Origin: Muribaculaceae bacterium
GTDB taxonomy: Bacteria > Bacteroidota > Bacteroidia > Bacteroidales > Muribaculaceae
NCBI GenBank assembly: GCA_029052265.1
Contig: JAIDJJ010000291.1
Location: 1-9,385 of the forward strand
Reading direction: 5' to 3'
Length of the DNA stretch: 9,385 bases
Shown here: one piece after another, positions 6,581 to 9,385 of the stretch
Layout: each line of letters opens with the position of its first letter
Position numbering within the stretch: the stretch's first letter is position 1
Made by a program: the position numbers and the translations under genes
Notes under the pieces: model-generated
The model's input: the letters and a program-made list of their open reading frames with translations, nothing else
The model's database searches: none
What the model was told of the DNA's origin: nothing

Positions 6581-7286
6581 CACGCTTTGGCTTATTCCGG
6601 CACGTGGTGGCAGTAAAGGTATTCCGGGAAAGAATATCAAGCCTTTTTGCGGACGTCCGCTCGTTTGCCGTGCGATAGACGGAGCGTTGGCATGTGCAGA
6701 AGATAACGATGTGGTTTTTGTCTCCACTGATTCTGAAGAAATCAGGACTGCTGCGGAAACTTGTGGAATTTCAATACCATTCTTGCGTCCACCGGAATTT
6801 TCAACCGACTCTGCCTCTTCATACTCTGTCATTATGCACGCTCTTGAAGAATTTGAAAAAAGAGGTAAGTCTTTTTCTAAGGTTGTTTTGCTACAGCCCA
6901 CATCTCCTTTAAGGGAAATTGCTGACATCAAAGGCGCAGTAAACCTTTGGAATCCGGAAATTGATATGGTGACAAGCGTATGCGAGGCTCGTACCAATCC
7001 ATACTACAACGCTTTTGAGACAGACGCCGACGGACTTCTGCACATATCGAAAGGCGATGGGAAATATACCCGGCGTCAGGACGCGCCTCATGTCTGGGAA
7101 TACAACGGGGCAGTGTATGTAATATCTGTTTCATCTCTCAAAAAATGCCCAATGGGTGCATTCACAAAAATTCTGCCCTACCCTATGCCATCTGACCGTT
7201 CTGTCGATCTTGACACTCCGGAAGACTGGCTATTTGCAGAAATGATATTCCGACGCAATTATGACAACCCCGAAAGAAATTCTTAA
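6567..7286 (+). CDS. NeuA/LegF-type acylneuraminate (CMP-nonulosonate) cytidylyltransferase
   Basis: This 239-residue enzyme belongs to the CMP-sialic acid synthetase family. These proteins transfer CMP from CTP to the anomeric hydroxyl of a nonulosonic acid (Neu5Ac, legionaminic, pseudaminic) or of a related keto sugar acid. The signature IPARGGSKGIPGKNIK (10-25) binds CTP, followed by STDSEEI (53-59), LLQPTSPLR (108-116), RRQDAPHVWEYNGAVYV (169-185, sugar-acid contact) and VDLDTPEDW (213-221) with metal-binding acidic residues. The nucleotide loop lies so close to the N-terminus that only the ATG at 6567, inside the previous gene, is possible. Length is normal for the single-domain bacterial form. 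Pairing with a LegB-type dehydratase makes a legionaminic-like acid the most likely substrate, but family members cannot be told apart reliably by eye, and KDO-type sugars are less likely. No NeuB/LegI synthase accompanies it in the window. Confidence 0.85.
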   Translation: MNETDTLWLIPARGGSKGIPGKNIKPFCGRPLVCRAIDGALACAEDNDVVFVSTDSEEIRTAAETCGISIPFLRPPEFSTDSASSYSVIMHALEEFEKRGKSFSKVVLLQPTSPLREIADIKGAVNLWNPEIDMVTSVCEARTNPYYNAFETDADGLLHISKGDGKYTRRQDAPHVWEYNGAVYVISVSSLKKCPMGAFTKILPYPMPSDRSVDLDTPEDWLFAEMIFRRNYDNPERNS

Positions 7287-9381
7287 AAAATATTTTGGAT
7301 ACTCATCTTTCCGCAACGGACAGGAAAATATTGTGAACGCTGCCATTTCGGGCAAAGACTCTCTTGTGCTTATGCCCACAGGCGGAGGAAAGTCGATATG
7401 CTACCAGGTCCCGGCGCTTGCGCTCCCGGGGTGCGCCATTGTCATTTCCCCTCTGATTGCACTCATGAACGATCAGGTGCTATCCCTTCAGGCAAATGGC
7501 ATACCGGCGGTGGCGATACATTCAAACCAAGACGAATACACAAACCGTGAAAATATAAGGAAGGCGTCCAAAGGGGAAATCAAACTCATATATATATCGC
7601 CCGAACGGCTCCTGGCAGACCTTGATATGTTGTCTTCTACAATCCGGGTATCTTTGATCGCAATTGATGAGGCTCACTGCATATCTCAATGGGGACACGA
7701 CTTCCGGCCGGTATATACTTCTCTCAAATGTCTGAAAGAAAAATTTCCCGGAACCCCTATAATGGCACTTACAGCCACCGCCGACAGGCTCACCAGATCT
7801 GATATAGCCAATGCCCTTAACCTCGACGACCCTTTTTGCTGGACAGGATCGTTCGACCGTCCCAATATATCATTGAAAGTGATGAATGACCCGGGCAAAA
7901 AACAAAGGTTAAGGATCATAGCGTCTTTAATAGAGAAATACCATCTTGATTCCGGCATCGTATATTGTCTCAGCAGAAAGAAAACCGAGGCAATGCACGA
8001 AGCCATCTCAGATATGGGGTATCGTTCTGTCTGCTATCATGCAGGGCTTACCGCAGCACAGCGTGAGGATGCTCAGAAAGCATTCGTTAACGGTGATGTA
8101 CAGGTGGTATGCGCCACCATAGCATTCGGCATGGGCATTGACAAAAGCAATATCAGATGGGTGGTCCACAACAATATACCCGGAAACATCGAGAGCTATT
8201 ATCAGGAAATAGGTCGGGCAGGCCGCGACGGTCTTCCGGCGGAAGCCATCATGTTTTATAATTTCGGCGACATAATGTTGCGGCGCAACTTTGTGGATGA
8301 ATCGGGACAAAAAGAGATCAACAATGAGAAGCTCGACTTTATGCAACGGTTTGCCGAAGCGACTGTATGCCGGCGACGCATATTGTTAAGCTATTTCAGC
8401 GAAGAAGTGACACACGATTGCGGAAACTGCGACAATTGCCGCACACCACGACGCAAATTCGATGGGACAATCGTTGCGCAAAAAGCGCTTAGTGCGGTTA
8501 TACGGGTCAGATCGCAAGAGTCTGTAAACACCATAATTGATATTCTAAGGGCTTCCACCCGAAGCGAAATCATATTGAAAGGGTATCATTACCTCAAGAC
8601 TTATGGTGCCGGCAGAGATCTGACTCCCTCAGAATGGAACAGTTACATACTGCAGATGATTCAGCTCGGACTTTTGGAAGTGGCATATGAAGACAATTTT
8701 CATTTGCGTCCCACCCCATATGGAATGAAAGTGGTGAAAGGAATAGAACGCATCGAACTGTCAACATATGAGAAACCTGTTTTCGGAACTAAATCGAAAA
8801 AGCAAAAACCGGAACCGGAAATAATACTTTCATCGGACGAACAGCTTATGGCAATTCTTAAGTCTTTACGGAAAGATATTGCTTCAAGCCAAAATATCGC
8901 TGCCTACATGGTATTTTCTGACGCCACTTTGGCGGAGATGGTAAAAAAACGCCCTGTCGATATTGAATCATTCTCTCAGATTTCAGGTGTAGGAGAAGTG
9001 AAATTGGCAAAATTCGGTAAGGATTTCATTGGAATCATACGTAAATTTGAAGGATTAAAACGCTCCATGCCTGTCGGCACAAGTCAGAAGGAGACCCTCA
9101 TACTTTTCAATTCCGGGATGGATCCGGAAAAAATCGCCGAACTAAAAGGAGTCACAGTCTCGACAATATATTCTCACCTTTTGCAATGGGCTGATGAAGG
9201 GAAGATGAACGAGTTCCGTCGTCTCCTCACTCAAGAACAATACAACCTTGTGAAAAAAATATTTGAGAAAGATTCGGAGAACGCATTCAGGATCCTTGCT
9301 GACGAGTATCACCTACCATCTCATATAATCCGGGCAGCCCACGCTGAACAACGGATAAAAAGAACCTCACCAATTGACTAA
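7261..9381 (+). CDS. recQ: ATP-dependent DNA helicase RecQ
   Basis: This 706-residue superfamily 2, 3'-to-5' DNA helicase unwinds forks, gapped duplexes and recombination intermediates in RecF-type repair. Domains in order are: an N-terminal Q-like motif FRNGQ (17-21); Walker A PTGGGKS (39-45); DEAH (136-139) running into the aromatic-rich loop ISQWGHDFRP (141-150) that couples DNA binding to ATP hydrolysis; TAT (171-173); and motif VI QEIGRAGRDG (315-324). The RQC zinc site is Cys370, Cys387, Cys390 and Cys393, followed by a winged helix (about 403-500), an HRDC domain (about 525-600) and a C-terminal helix-turn-helix region (about 607-700, with AELKGVTVSTIYSHLLQW). The last is a common extension in Bacteroidota RecQ. 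All catalytic residues are present. The start is fixed by the conserved N-terminus and lies 26 bases inside the cytidylyltransferase gene. It ends with tandem stops TAA TAA at the right edge, with no terminator visible in the four bases left. Confidence 0.97.
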   Translation: MTTPKEILKKYFGYSSFRNGQENIVNAAISGKDSLVLMPTGGGKSICYQVPALALPGCAIVISPLIALMNDQVLSLQANGIPAVAIHSNQDEYTNRENIRKASKGEIKLIYISPERLLADLDMLSSTIRVSLIAIDEAHCISQWGHDFRPVYTSLKCLKEKFPGTPIMALTATADRLTRSDIANALNLDDPFCWTGSFDRPNISLKVMNDPGKKQRLRIIASLIEKYHLDSGIVYCLSRKKTEAMHEAISDMGYRSVCYHAGLTAAQREDAQKAFVNGDVQVVCATIAFGMGIDKSNIRWVVHNNIPGNIESYYQEIGRAGRDGLPAEAIMFYNFGDIMLRRNFVDESGQKEINNEKLDFMQRFAEATVCRRRILLSYFSEEVTHDCGNCDNCRTPRRKFDGTIVAQKALSAVIRVRSQESVNTIIDILRASTRSEIILKGYHYLKTYGAGRDLTPSEWNSYILQMIQLGLLEVAYEDNFHLRPTPYGMKVVKGIERIELSTYEKPVFGTKSKKQKPEPEIILSSDEQLMAILKSLRKDIASSQNIAAYMVFSDATLAEMVKKRPVDIESFSQISGVGEVKLAKFGKDFIGIIRKFEGLKRSMPVGTSQKETLILFNSGMDPEKIAELKGVTVSTIYSHLLQWADEGKMNEFRRLLTQEQYNLVKKIFEKDSENAFRILADEYHLPSHIIRAAHAEQRIKRTSPID

Positions 9382-9385
9382 TAAT

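Larger units (their letters stand above)
3648..9381 (+). other. Probable five-gene operon: N-acyltransferase, legB, ATP-grasp, cytidylyltransferase, recQ
   Basis: All five genes run rightward from the promoter at 3565-3595. Junctions are +39 bases, then overlaps of 4 (ATGA), 14 and 26 bases. I see no stem-loop with a T-tract in the 39-base gap (4614-4652) and no TAnnTTTG element there, so the acyltransferase gene is probably on the same transcript, though this junction is the weakest link. The overlaps strongly imply coupled translation of the last four genes. Confidence 0.6.

Noticed and set aside
6690..6930. Slightly A/T-richer stretch in the cytidylyltransferase gene as a sign of transfer
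   Set aside because: The difference by eye is small, I have not computed it, and the gene overlaps both neighbours without any junction repeat or mobile element.
6488..6997. Minus-strand open frame of 169 codons across the ATP-grasp/cytidylyltransferase junction
   Set aside because: Both plus-strand genes here carry full catalytic motifs in frame; the antisense product is Ser-rich and unrecognisable.

Overview
The window looks like a chromosomal segment from a Bacteroidota bacterium, most likely order Bacteroidales (a Muribaculaceae-like gut lineage is my best guess, from family resemblance only). The supporting signs are: promoter elements of the TTTG / TAnnTTTG type instead of TTGACA / TATAAT; A-rich leaders without a clear Shine-Dalgarno sequence before most starts; two secreted DUF1573 proteins with the CGCT signature; and an OlsB/GlsB-type N-acyltransferase whose sequence resembles those of gut Bacteroidales. 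The sequence is gene-dense, has no RNA genes, insertion sequences or CRISPR arrays that I can see, and has no gap between genes longer than 280 bases.

Left half, minus strand (3367 down to 1). Reading leftward from a divergent promoter region there are a short DUF1573 gene broken by one in-frame TAA, an intact three-repeat DUF1573 gene, meaB (the G-protein chaperone of B12-dependent methylmalonyl-CoA mutase), and the N-terminal third of a FadD/FAA1-type acyl-CoA synthetase that runs off the left edge just before its ATP-binding motif. Gaps of 58, 30 and 107 bases separate them. The first three could share a transcript, while the acyl-CoA synthetase has its own promoter-like -7 element next to a perfect 12-bp palindrome.

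Right half, plus strand (3648 to 9381). A well-formed Bacteroidota promoter precedes a tight five-gene series: an N-acyltransferase related to ornithine/glycine lipid synthases, a LegB-type nucleotide-sugar 4,6-dehydratase, an ATP-grasp ligase, a NeuA/LegF-type cytidylyltransferase, and a full-length RecQ helicase. The last four overlap by 4, 14 and 26 bases, so they are probably transcribed and translated together.

The three middle genes look like part of a nonulosonic (sialic/legionaminic-like) acid pathway: the first committed sugar step and the final CMP-activation step flank an ATP-grasp enzyme. The aminotransferase, acetyltransferase, epimerase and NeuB-type synthase that normally connect them are absent from the window. 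This incomplete, ATP-grasp-containing cassette, attached to a lipid acyltransferase on one side and recQ on the other, is the most interesting item here. The clearest sequence anomaly is the single nonsense codon in the otherwise intact short DUF1573 gene.
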